Origin: an uncultured Collinsella sp.
Lineage (GTDB): Bacteria > Actinomycetota > Coriobacteriia > Coriobacteriales > Coriobacteriaceae
Direction of reading: 5' to 3'
DNA length: 7,345 nucleotides
NCBI GenBank assembly: GCA_900554325.1
Contig: USHA01000088.1
Span: 1 to 7,345 of the forward strand
Position numbers and translations under genes: made by a program. Each line of letters starts with the position of its first letter. Position 1 is the stretch's first letter. The notes beneath the pieces are model-generated. The model did not search any database and was not told the DNA's origin. It was given only the letters and a program-made list of their open reading frames with translations. Of the stretch, positions 1 to 5,739 are shown in pieces.

Positions 1-2946
1 CCAAGGGTAGACCTTCTTGCCGGGCAGGTGGCCACCCTCGCCGGGCTTGGCGCCCTGGGCCATCTTGATCTGAATCTCGAAGGCGCTGCACAGGTAGCGG
101 CTCGTCACGCCAAAGCGCGCACTTGCCACCTGCTTGATCGCGGAGTTCATGGAGTCGCCGTTGGCCAGCGGGGTCTCGCGACGCGGATCCTCACCGCCCT
201 CGCCCGAGTTGGAACGGCCATGCAGGCGGTTCATGGCGATGGCCATGCACTCGTGTGCTTCCTTGCTGATGGAGCCGTACGACATGGCGCCGGTGTTAAA
301 GCGGCGGACGATGTTGAGCGCGGGCTCGACCTCGTCGAGTGCCACCGGGGTGCGGCCGCCGGCATCAAAGTCCAGCAGGTCGCGCAGGCGCACGGCACGG
401 CCGGTGCGGTGCAGGCGGGCGCTGTACTCCTTAAAGGTGTCGTAGCTGTCCTCACGGCAGGCGGTCTGCAGCAAGTAGACAGTCTGCGGATCGATGAGGT
501 GATCCTCGCCGCCGAGCGGGCGCCACTTGGTCAGACCCAGCGTGGGCAGCTGATCGGGAGCCGGGCTCTTAAGGATAGCGAGCGCGGCGTCATAGCGCTC
601 ATTCTGCTCGCGCTCGACATCTTCGACGCCCATACCGCCCACACGGCTCACCGTGCCGGCGAAGTACGCGTTGACGAACTCCGGCGTAAAGCCCACGGCC
701 TCGAAGATCTGCGCCGAATGGTAGCTCTGCACCGTGGAGATGCCCATCTTGGACATGATGGAGACGATGCCCGCCGTCGCAGCCTTGTTGTAGTTGGCGA
801 TGCCCTGCTCGGCCGTCACGTCCAGGTCGCCGCGTGCAGCCAGATCTCGGATGCACGCATGTGCGTTGTACGGATAGATGCCACTCGCAGAGTAGCCCAC
901 CAGTGCCGCAAAGTCATGCGGGGACACGGCGTCGCCGCACTCCACCACGATGTCGGCAAAGGTACGCACGCCGGCGCGGATCAGGTGGTTGTGCACGCAG
1001 CCCACAGCGAGCAGCGACGGCACGGGCACCTCGCCCGCAGCGGCACGATCGCTCAACACCACGATGTTCACGCCGTCGCGGACCGCAGCCTCAACGTCCT
1101 CGGCAAGCTGCTTGAGCGCAGCCTGCAGTGCGCCCTCGCCGGCGTCGCGGCGGTAGACGGCACGGAAGCGGCGAGTCTTAAAGCCCACGCGGTCGATGGC
1201 GCAGATGCGGTCAAACTCTTCCTCGTTGAGCAACGGGCGCTCCAAGCGCACCAGCTGGCAGGCCGTGCGGGAATCCTCGAGCAGGTTGCCGTGGTTGCCC
1301 AGATAGAGCGTGGTCGAGGTTACCATATGCTCGCGCAGGGCATCGATCGGCGGATTCGTGACCTGGGCGAACAGCTGATAGAAGTAATCGAAGAACGAAC
1401 GCGTCTTCTTGGACAGGCAGGCCAGCGGCGCATCGATACCCATCGAAGCGAGCGGTGCCTTGCCCTGCTGGGCCATGGGGCGCACGACCTCGTCAACATC
1501 ATCCCAGTGATAGCCGAGCTTGGCCATACGCACGGCGGTAGGCACCTCGTCGTCCTCGGCGGGTGTTGCCGCAACGGGCTCATCGAGCGCGTCGACGGTC
1601 AGCGTCTCCTCGGCAATCCAATCACGGTAGGGCTTTTCCTTGGCGTAACGGGCACGCAGCTCGTCGTTGTAGATGACGCGCCCGCGGGCAAAGTCGACCT
1701 CGAGCATCTGGCCCGGCCCCAGACAGCCGCTCGTCAGGATGTTCTCGGGGCTCACCTCGATGGTGCCCACCTCGCTTGCCAGCATAAAACGACCGTCGCG
1801 CGTCACATAGTAGCGGGCGGGACGCAGGCCGTTGCGGTCGAGGGCAGCACCCAGGGTGCGGCCGTCGGTAAAGGCGATGGCGGCCGGGCCGTCCCAGGGC
1901 TCCATGAGCATGGACTGGTAGGCGTCGTAGGCGCGGCGCTCCTCACTCAGGCTGTCGTTGTGGTCCCACGGCTCGGGCAGCAGCATGGACGCGGCACGCG
2001 TGAGCGGACGGCCGTTCATGACCAAAAACTCAAGCACATTGTCCAGAATCGCGGAGTCGGAGCCCTCGCGGTTGATGATGGGCATCACGCGCTCAAGATC
2101 GTGCTGCAGCACGGGGCTGTACAGGTTGGGTTCGCGGGCGCGAATCCAGTTGACGTTGCCCTTGAGGGTGTTGATCTCGCCGTTGTGGATGATAAAGCGG
2201 TTGGGATGTGCGCGCTCCCAGCTGGGCGTGGTGTTGGTGGAGTAGCGCGAGTGGACGAGCGCCACGGCCGTTTTGACGGCGGCGTCGTTGAGGTCGATGA
2301 AGAAACGGCGCATCTGCGTGGCCACAAGCATGCCCTTGTACACGATGGTGCGCGAGCTCATGGAGCACACATAGAAGATCTTGTCGCGCAGGGCGAACTC
2401 AGCGTCGGCCTTCTTTTCGATGGTGCGGCGGCACACGTACAGGCGACGCTCAAAGGCATCGCCGGCGGGCGTGTCGTCCGGACGGCCCAGGAAAGCCTGC
2501 AGGATAGTAGGCATGCAGGCGCGGGCCGTCTCGCCCAGGTCGTGCGGGTCGACCGGCACCTCGCGCCAGAAGAGCAGCGGCACGCCGGCTTCGGCGCAGC
2601 CCTCCTCAAACACGCGGCGGGCATCCTCTACACCCTTGTCGTCCTGCGGGAAGAACAGCATGGCCACGCCATAGTCGCCCTCTGCCGGCAGAATCTGACC
2701 GCACTTTTGAGCCTCTTTACGGAAAAAGTGATGCGGAACCTGGAACAGGATGCCAGCGCCGTCGCCGGTGTTCTTCTCGAGTCCCGTACCACCGCGGTGC
2801 TCCAAGTTAACCAGAATGGACAGTGCATCGTCCAGAATCTGGTGATGGCGCTCACCGTTGATATCGGCAAGCGCGCCGATGCCACATGCATCGTGGTCGA
2901 ATTCGGGGCGATAAAGGCCCTGCTGCTGAGCGGAATCTGCCTGCAT
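1..2946 (-). CDS. gltB: Glutamate synthase large subunit, N-terminal 982 residues (gene runs off the left edge)
   Basis: Glutamate synthase transfers the amide of glutamine to 2-oxoglutarate, giving two glutamates; it is a cytoplasmic enzyme of ammonia assimilation. I translated the minus strand from the ATG at 2946 and found no stop to base 1. The protein starts with a 20-residue stretch ending HDA, then Cys21-Gly, the expected nucleophile after propeptide removal. The class II glutamine amidotransferase domain (about 21-430) shows EHRGGTG (50-56), HSRYST (232-237) and HNGEIN (254-259). A central domain follows to about 740, ending in GIVSIMSKMGIS. The FMN/synthase domain then begins, with FNTGAMSYGSISKEAH (883-898), SNSGEGGEDPR and KPGEGGHLPGKK near the edge. 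The family is about 1500 residues, so the rest of the FMN site, the 3Fe-4S cysteines and the C-terminal beta-helix lie outside. AGGGGAGG lies 6 nt before the ATG. No defect is seen. Family assignment is firm. Confidence 0.97.
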   Translation of the reverse strand, partial: MQADSAQQQGLYRPEFDHDACGIGALADINGERHHQILDDALSILVNLEHRGGTGLEKNTGDGAGILFQVPHHFFRKEAQKCGQILPAEGDYGVAMLFFPQDDKGVEDARRVFEEGCAEAGVPLLFWREVPVDPHDLGETARACMPTILQAFLGRPDDTPAGDAFERRLYVCRRTIEKKADAEFALRDKIFYVCSMSSRTIVYKGMLVATQMRRFFIDLNDAAVKTAVALVHSRYSTNTTPSWERAHPNRFIIHNGEINTLKGNVNWIRAREPNLYSPVLQHDLERVMPIINREGSDSAILDNVLEFLVMNGRPLTRAASMLLPEPWDHNDSLSEERRAYDAYQSMLMEPWDGPAAIAFTDGRTLGAALDRNGLRPARYYVTRDGRFMLASEVGTIEVSPENILTSGCLGPGQMLEVDFARGRVIYNDELRARYAKEKPYRDWIAEETLTVDALDEPVAATPAEDDEVPTAVRMAKLGYHWDDVDEVVRPMAQQGKAPLASMGIDAPLACLSKKTRSFFDYFYQLFAQVTNPPIDALREHMVTSTTLYLGNHGNLLEDSRTACQLVRLERPLLNEEEFDRICAIDRVGFKTRRFRAVYRRDAGEGALQAALKQLAEDVEAAVRDGVNIVVLSDRAAAGEVPVPSLLAVGCVHNHLIRAGVRTFADIVVECGDAVSPHDFAALVGYSASGIYPYNAHACIRDLAARGDLDVTAEQGIANYNKAATAGIVSIMSKMGISTVQSYHSAQIFEAVGFTPEFVNAYFAGTVSRVGGMGVEDVEREQNERYDAALAILKSPAPDQLPTLGLTKWRPLGGEDHLIDPQTVYLLQTACREDSYDTFKEYSARLHRTGRAVRLRDLLDFDAGGRTPVALDEVEPALNIVRRFNTGAMSYGSISKEAHECMAIAMNRLHGRSNSGEGGEDPRRETPLANGDSMNSAIKQVASARFGVTSRYLCSAFEIQIKMAQGAKPGEGGHLPGKKVYPW

Positions 2947-2952
2947 CGCGAT

Positions 2953-2960
2953 CCTCCCCT
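2953..2960 (-). promoter_or_regulatory. Ribosome binding site of gltB
   Basis: On the minus strand AGGGGAGG ends 6 nt before the ATG at 2946, which fixes the gltB start. I found no convincing -35/-10 pair for gltB upstream. TAATAT at about 2963-2968 (minus strand) is a weak candidate without a good -35. Confidence 0.8.
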
Positions 2961-3059
2961 AGATATTAGACAGTCAGTTGAATAGGCATACTAGGAGCAT
3001 CGCCGGCCCGTTGTGTTTCCCGCCCGTTTCGAAACAATCGCGTAACGCACGCCCTACGA

Positions 3060-3113
3060 GTGGACACCGCCGACCTCAAGGACGGCAACAAGGGCCCCAA
3101 GTTCGACCTGTAA
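3060..3113 (+). pseudogene. Possible 3' remnant of an unidentified coding sequence
   Basis: This stretch reads as VDTADLKDGNKGPKFDL followed by TAA. All 17 codons end in G or C, matching the codon style of the real genes here, while the DNA on either side does not look coding. The frame stays open upstream but loses that character before 3060. No start or ribosome binding site fits. It could be the tail of a gene destroyed by rearrangement. I do not recognise the parent protein, and chance in GC-rich DNA is not excluded. Confidence 0.25.
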
Positions 3114-3130
3114 ACTCACCGCTTCAAACA

Positions 3131-3185
3131 TCTCAATCCGTAACAGGAAGACCCAATTTTGGCGCCTAGATGTTACAGATTGAGA
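3131..3185. repeat. Array unit 1 (inverted repeat, 15-nt arms)
   Basis: Left arm TCTCAATCCGTAACA (3131-3145), right arm TGTTACAGATTGAGA (3171-3185), 25-nt loop. Fourteen of 15 positions pair. The exception (3139 with 3177) is C-A on the plus strand and G-U on the minus strand. One more pair forms outside, 3130 with 3186. Confidence 0.88.
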
Positions 3186-3210
3186 TTTTCTGCAGGACAG
3201 TTTTGGTTTG

Positions 3211-3265
3211 TCTCGATCTGTAACACGAAGGGCCGGTTTTGGCGGTCAGCTGTTACAGATCGAGA
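3211..3265. repeat. Array unit 2 (perfect inverted repeat)
   Basis: Left arm TCTCGATCTGTAACA (3211-3225), right arm TGTTACAGATCGAGA (3251-3265). All 15 positions pair across a 25-nt loop. The loop shares a TTTTGGCG core with unit 1. Confidence 0.9.
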
Positions 3266-3290
3266 TATTCCATAGGACCATTTCTTCCTG

Positions 3291-3345
3291 TCTTGACCTG
3301 TAACACCTAGGCCCAATCTCCATCCCTAGTTGTTACAGATCAAGA
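3291..3345. repeat. Array unit 3 (inverted repeat with extra inner stem)
   Basis: Left arm TCTTGACCTGTAACA (3291-3305), right arm TGTTACAGATCAAGA (3331-3345). Fourteen of 15 pair; the exception (3297 with 3339) is again C-A on plus and G-U on minus. Inside the loop CTAGG (3307-3311) can pair with CCTAG (3325-3329), extending the stem beyond one mismatch. Confidence 0.88.
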
Positions 3346-3403
3346 CATTTCGGCAATCCCCTTTCACCGTCCCATTCAAATACAACAATCTTGTTAGTCT
3401 TGG

Positions 3404-3432
3404 TTAACTTTTTAGCCTAAAACGGGTATCCT
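3404..3432 (+). promoter_or_regulatory. Candidate sigma-70-type promoter of the Nramp gene
   Basis: TTAACT (3404-3409), a 17-nt spacer and TATCCT (3427-3432) each match four of six consensus bases. Transcription would start near 3439, giving a leader of about 30 nt before the ATG at 3469. The palindrome at 3410-3422 lies in the spacer. Confidence 0.45.
3410..3422. promoter_or_regulatory. 13-bp palindrome, candidate metal-repressor operator
   Basis: TTTTAGCCTAAAA is a perfect odd palindrome around the C at 3416. It contains TTAGCCTAA, which equals the core of DtxR/IdeR-type operators, although the outer bases do not match that consensus. Its place between the candidate -35 and -10 of a metal transporter suggests repression by a metal-sensing DtxR/MntR-family protein. 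That is an inference from position and core only. Confidence 0.45.
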
Positions 3433-3457
3433 TTGCGGCGTCAAACAAACGGCACGC

Positions 3458-3462
3458 AGGAG
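3458..3462 (+). promoter_or_regulatory. Ribosome binding site deciding the Nramp start
   Basis: AGGAG ends 6 nt before the ATG at 3469. The frame is open to a TTG at 3433, but that codon has no such site and would lie upstream of the predicted transcription start. Confidence 0.8.
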
Positions 3463-3468
3463 CGCACC

Positions 3469-4725
3469 ATGCTCAACCATCTCAAACAACACTTTGGCTC
3501 CCGACGCACCGGTGGTCACGGAGGCCTAGACATTGCGCGGCATATCGGCCCCGGGCTGCTCGTGACCGTCGGCTTTATCGATCCGGGCAACTGGGCCTCC
3601 AATATGGCCGCGGGCTCGCAGTTTGGCTACGCGCTGCTGTGGATCGTCACGCTGTCCACGATTATGCTCATCGTGCTGCAGCACAACGCGGCGCACCTGG
3701 GTATCGCCACGGGCGCCTGCCTTGCCGAGGCCACGACACGCTTTCTCCCCCGCATCGTGGGACGCACGGTGCTCGCCAGCGCCTATCTCGCGACCATCGC
3801 CACCGCCATGGCCGAGGTCCTGGGCGGCGCGATTGCCCTTCAAATGCTCTTTGGGCTGCCCGTGCGCGCGGGCTGCGTCATCGTGGCGACAGTATCGATG
3901 GCGATGCTCATGACGAACTCCTACAAGCATGCCGAACGCTGGATCATCGCCTTCGTAGGCGTGGTAGGACTCTCGTTTTTGGCCGAGCTTGCACTAGTCA
4001 AGGTCGACTGGCCGCAAGCCGCCGCAAGCTGGATCACGCCTAGTATGCCCACTGGCTCTGCTGCGATTATCGTGAGTGTCCTGGGTGCGGTCGTAATGCC
4101 ACACAACCTTTTTCTGCACTCCGAGGTCATCCAATCCATGCACTTCGAAGGCCAAGGCGACCAGGTTATCGAAGAGCGTCTGCGCTACGAGCTCTTCGAC
4201 ACGCTCTTTTCGATGGGCGTGGGCTGGGCAATCAACTCAGCCATGGTCATCCTGGCCGCAACGACCTTCTTTGCGCATGGCATGGTCGTAGACGACCTCG
4301 CCGTCGCAGCGGCCACGCTCTCCCCCATCTTGGGCCCGGCGAGCTCGACCATCTTTGCGGTAGCGCTGCTGTTCGCGGGACTATCGAGCAGCGTGACAGC
4401 GGGCATGGCGGCGGGAACCGTCACTGCGGGCATGTTCGACGAGGAATACGATATCCACGACCGACATTCCTCGATCGGGGTGGCAGCCTGTTTCGTCGGC
4501 GCAGTGACGGCGTGCCTGGTCGTCCCAAATCCTTTTGAAGGTCTCATCTGGAGTCAGGCACTGCTGTCGCTTCAGCTGCCGATTACGGTCTTTGTGCTCA
4601 TACGGCTCACCAGCTCACGCCGCGTCATGGGCAAATACGCCAACTCGCGCCCGCTCAACGCGTTGCTCGTAGGGATCGGTGCCATCGTGACGATTCTCGA
4701 CATCGTGCTGCTAACGGGAATGTAA
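3469..4725 (+). CDS. Nramp-family divalent metal transporter (MntH-like)
   Basis: This 418-residue inner-membrane protein belongs to the Nramp/SLC11 family, which imports Mn2+ or Fe2+, usually with protons. TM1 carries the metal-binding DPGN (38-41) in GFIDPGNWASNMAAGSQFGY. TM3 has AEVLGGAIAL (115-124). TM6 has GAVVMPHNLFLHSEVIQ (206-222), in which Ala207 and Met210 align with the metal ligands of characterised family members, and His212 is conserved. LVKVDW (176-181) is also typical. About 11 hydrophobic segments fill the rest. The retained Met argues for Mn/Fe and against the Mg2+-transporting NRMT branch, known from the coriobacterium Eggerthella lenta, but residues near TM2 (LQHNAAHLG) are somewhat unusual. 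The gene is monocistronic, divergent from gltB and convergent with the rubredoxin gene. A metal-repressor-like palindrome in its promoter fits its role. Substrate preference is inferred. Confidence 0.93.
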   Translation: MLNHLKQHFGSRRTGGHGGLDIARHIGPGLLVTVGFIDPGNWASNMAAGSQFGYALLWIVTLSTIMLIVLQHNAAHLGIATGACLAEATTRFLPRIVGRTVLASAYLATIATAMAEVLGGAIALQMLFGLPVRAGCVIVATVSMAMLMTNSYKHAERWIIAFVGVVGLSFLAELALVKVDWPQAAASWITPSMPTGSAAIIVSVLGAVVMPHNLFLHSEVIQSMHFEGQGDQVIEERLRYELFDTLFSMGVGWAINSAMVILAATTFFAHGMVVDDLAVAAATLSPILGPASSTIFAVALLFAGLSSSVTAGMAAGTVTAGMFDEEYDIHDRHSSIGVAACFVGAVTACLVVPNPFEGLIWSQALLSLQLPITVFVLIRLTSSRRVMGKYANSRPLNALLVGIGAIVTILDIVLLTGM

Positions 4726-4755
4726 TTGAGATGGCGTGACTGTCCAGATATAACG

Positions 4756-4795
4756 TCTTAATCTGTAACACGTGAGACCGTTTTAAACCGTCAGA
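4756..4795 (+). repeat. Solitary half-unit of the array motif, downstream of the Nramp gene
   Basis: TCTTAATCTGTAACA (4756-4770) is a left-arm motif with a fourth combination (TA) at the two variable positions. The next 25 nt resemble the loop of unit 2, including GACCGTTTT and GTCAG. The expected right arm from 4796 is missing; the sequence runs into the terminator region instead. So a truncated or decayed copy sits at the other end of the Nramp gene. The loop alone contains a near-palindrome, GACCGTTTTAAACCGTC (4776-4792). Confidence 0.75.
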
Positions 4796-4797
4796 TA

Positions 4798-4837
4798 AAT
4801 CAAAAGGGTCCCGGCCGAGAATTCGACCGGGACCCTT
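4798..4837 (-). terminator. Rho-independent terminator of the rubredoxin gene
   Basis: AAGGGTCCCGG (4804-4814) and CCGGGACCCTT (4827-4837) form a perfect 11-bp stem with a 12-nt loop. On the minus strand it is followed by TTTTGATTT, a fair U-tract, 40 nt after the rubredoxin stop. On the plus strand there is no U-tract, so it would stop convergent Nramp transcripts only poorly. Confidence 0.85.
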
Positions 4838-4876
4838 GGACAGAGCTATGTTCGGCTTTCGCCGTGTGCCTGCGAG

Positions 4877-5020
4877 TTACTCCTCGACGAGCTCAAACTG
4901 ATCGGGACCGACGCCGCACACCGGGCACACGTAGTCCTCGGGCAGCTCGGGCGTGTCGACCTCAACCTCGTAACCGCAAACGGTGCACACAAACTTATAC
5001 GTCTTCTTCTCCTCAGCCAT
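4877..5020 (-). CDS. Compact rubredoxin (47 residues)
   Basis: Rubredoxins are small cytoplasmic electron carriers with one iron held by four cysteines. This gene is too short for many ORF filters. The two knuckles are C12-T-V-C15-GY and C32-P-V-C35-GVGPDQFELVEE, matching the ends of classical rubredoxins. Only 16 residues separate the two pairs, against about 29 in the usual 52-54-residue form, so the middle loop is missing, as in the rubredoxin domain of rubrerythrins. The ATG at 5020 has GAGGAGA 6 nt upstream, and a TAA ends the gene at 4877. It lies 88 nt downstream of the flavin reductase gene on the same strand, with its own candidate promoter between them and a strong terminator after it. 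The likely role is to pass electrons from the flavin reductase to a partner such as a flavodiiron protein or rubrerythrin. Confidence 0.93.
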   Translation of the reverse strand: MAEEKKTYKFVCTVCGYEVEVDTPELPEDYVCPVCGVGPDQFELVEE

Positions 5021-5026
5021 GATGTT

Positions 5027-5033
5027 CTCCTCT
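5027..5033 (-). promoter_or_regulatory. Ribosome binding site of the rubredoxin gene
   Basis: On the minus strand AGAGGAG ends 6 nt before the ATG at 5020. This supports real translation of such a short gene. Confidence 0.8.
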
Positions 5034-5063
5034 CGAACGTGACTAATGGTGTACTTGCTTATT

Positions 5064-5091
5064 AGTATATATTCTCAATAATATAATGCAA
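5064..5091 (-). promoter_or_regulatory. Candidate promoter of the rubredoxin gene
   Basis: On the minus strand TTGCAT (5091-5086), a 16-nt spacer and TATACT (5069-5064, five of six consensus bases) lie in a very AT-rich island that contrasts with the GC-rich surroundings. A 7-bp inverted repeat, TACTTGC (5052-5058) with GCAAGTA (5088-5094), brackets it. The rubredoxin gene can therefore be transcribed apart from the flavin reductase gene. Confidence 0.55.
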
Positions 5092-5108
5092 GTATTTTTA
5101 GAACATTT

Positions 5109-5612
5109 CTAGCCTTGATACGCCGAAGCCTTGGGCGGCGTCTTGCCCTTTAACACCTTGTGGTAGTAGTCATAGGTCAGCGGGGCCTCGCCGCTCAAGC
5201 GCTCGGCATCCTCCACCTCGCCGATAAAGAGCAGGTGCGTGCCCACATCCACGGTATCAATCAGACGGCAGCTAAACAGCGCCGCCGCGTGCTCGGGCAC
5301 ATAGGGCATGCCGAGCACGGTCTCGTGGGTCTCGTACTTGGCAAACTTGTCGTAGCCACTGCTGGTGCGGAAGCCAAAGTTGCCGATATAGAGCATATCG
5401 ACCGTCTGATCGATCACGGTCAGCGCAAAGGCCTTAGCCGATACGATTACGCCGGACGTGACATTTTCCTTGTTCACGGCAATCGAGATGCGCGGCGGGG
5501 CGGATGTCACCTGCACTGCTGTGTTGATAACGCAGCCGGCACGCAGCCCGTCCGCCACGGCGCTCACCACGTACAGGCCACTCGGCATGGTAAAGAACGC
5601 AGTTTTGTCCAT
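5109..5612 (-). CDS. Flavin reductase family protein, Hrb flavin-domain type (167 residues)
   Basis: The protein matches the FMN-binding flavin reductase-like fold that forms the N-terminal half of high-molecular-weight rubredoxin (Hrb). In acetogens Hrb moves electrons from NAD(P)H to its rubredoxin half and on to flavodiiron protein. Visible family features are MPSGLYVVSA (9-18), NTAVQVTSAPPRISIAVNK (30-48), the FGFRTSSGYDKF segment (79-90), GTHLLFIGEVEDAE (124-137) and the C-terminal TYDYYHKVLKGKTPP (146-160). The start at 5612 is chosen because AGGGGAG lies 8 nt upstream and the family begins here. The frame runs on upstream to 5804, but only through a terminator and a hairpin. Here the chain ends at Gly167 without a rubredoxin domain, and a separate rubredoxin follows. 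No terminator separates the two genes, so read-through is possible. Upstream of the gene no clear promoter is seen. Cofactor and electron donor are inferred. Confidence 0.88.
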   Translation of the reverse strand: MDKTAFFTMPSGLYVVSAVADGLRAGCVINTAVQVTSAPPRISIAVNKENVTSGVIVSAKAFALTVIDQTVDMLYIGNFGFRTSSGYDKFAKYETHETVLGMPYVPEHAAALFSCRLIDTVDVGTHLLFIGEVEDAERLSGEAPLTYDYYHKVLKGKTPPKASAYQG

Positions 5613-5620
5613 AACGATCA

Positions 5621-5627
5621 CTCCCCT
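5621..5627 (-). promoter_or_regulatory. Ribosome binding site deciding the flavin reductase start
   Basis: On the minus strand AGGGGAG ends 8 nt before the ATG at 5612. It lies in the leader CTAGGGGAG plus GATCG, also seen before gltB. Confidence 0.75.
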
Positions 5628-5663
5628 AGCTCGGGTTGGAACCTCATGGATGTATGTACCCAC

Positions 5664-5697
5664 AAAAAAGGCGGCACCCATAACGGACGCCGCCTTT
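5664..5697 (-). terminator. Rho-independent terminator downstream of smpB
   Basis: AAAGGCGGC (5667-5675) pairs perfectly with GCCGCCTTT (5689-5697) around a 13-nt loop. On the minus strand the stem runs into TTTTTT (complement of 5664-5669), a classical U-tract. It would end the TPR-smpB transcript and insulate the flavin reductase gene. On the plus strand only three Ts follow. Confidence 0.85.
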
Positions 5698-5739
5698 GAG
5701 ACATATGTGTCAGAACAGTAAGAAAGATGAGACACCCGC

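Larger units (their letters stand above)
3131..3345. repeat. Three-unit inverted-repeat array with exact 80-nt period (six motifs 40 nt apart)
   Basis: Six 15-nt motifs start at 3131, 3171, 3211, 3251, 3291 and 3331, so every start-to-start distance is exactly 40 nt. Orientation alternates: TCTNNATCTGTAACA-like, then its reverse complement TGTTACAGATNNAGA. All linkers, inside and between units, are 25 nt. Several linkers share a GAC/GGCC then TTTTGG core. The two variable arm positions differ from unit to unit but match within each unit (CA/TG, CG/CG, TG/CA). The array lies between divergent gltB and the Nramp gene. It could be tandem RNA hairpins, a multi-site protein-binding array, or a dispersed repeat that expanded locally. 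No known family is recognised. Confidence 0.9.

Noticed and set aside
28..2985. A 985-codon open frame on the plus strand
   Set aside because: It is the codon-aligned antisense of gltB; the minus strand carries a full-match glutamate synthase. The long frame follows from GC-rich codon use, and the product has no recognisable domain.
2978..3169. A 63-codon open frame on the plus strand before the array
   Set aside because: No ribosome binding site, low-complexity Arg/Pro-rich product, and it runs into the repeat array.
3131..3345. CRISPR array
   Set aside because: Repeats are only 15 nt and alternate in orientation, linkers resemble each other, and no cas genes are present.
3433..3468. TTG start adding 12 residues to the Nramp transporter
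   Set aside because: The ATG at 3469 has AGGAG at the right distance, and the TTG would lie upstream of the predicted transcription start.
3469..4725. NRMT-type magnesium transporter
   Set aside because: TM6 keeps Ala207-x-x-Met210-Pro-His, the Mn/Fe-type site, as far as I recall the NRMT differences; kept only as a minor alternative.
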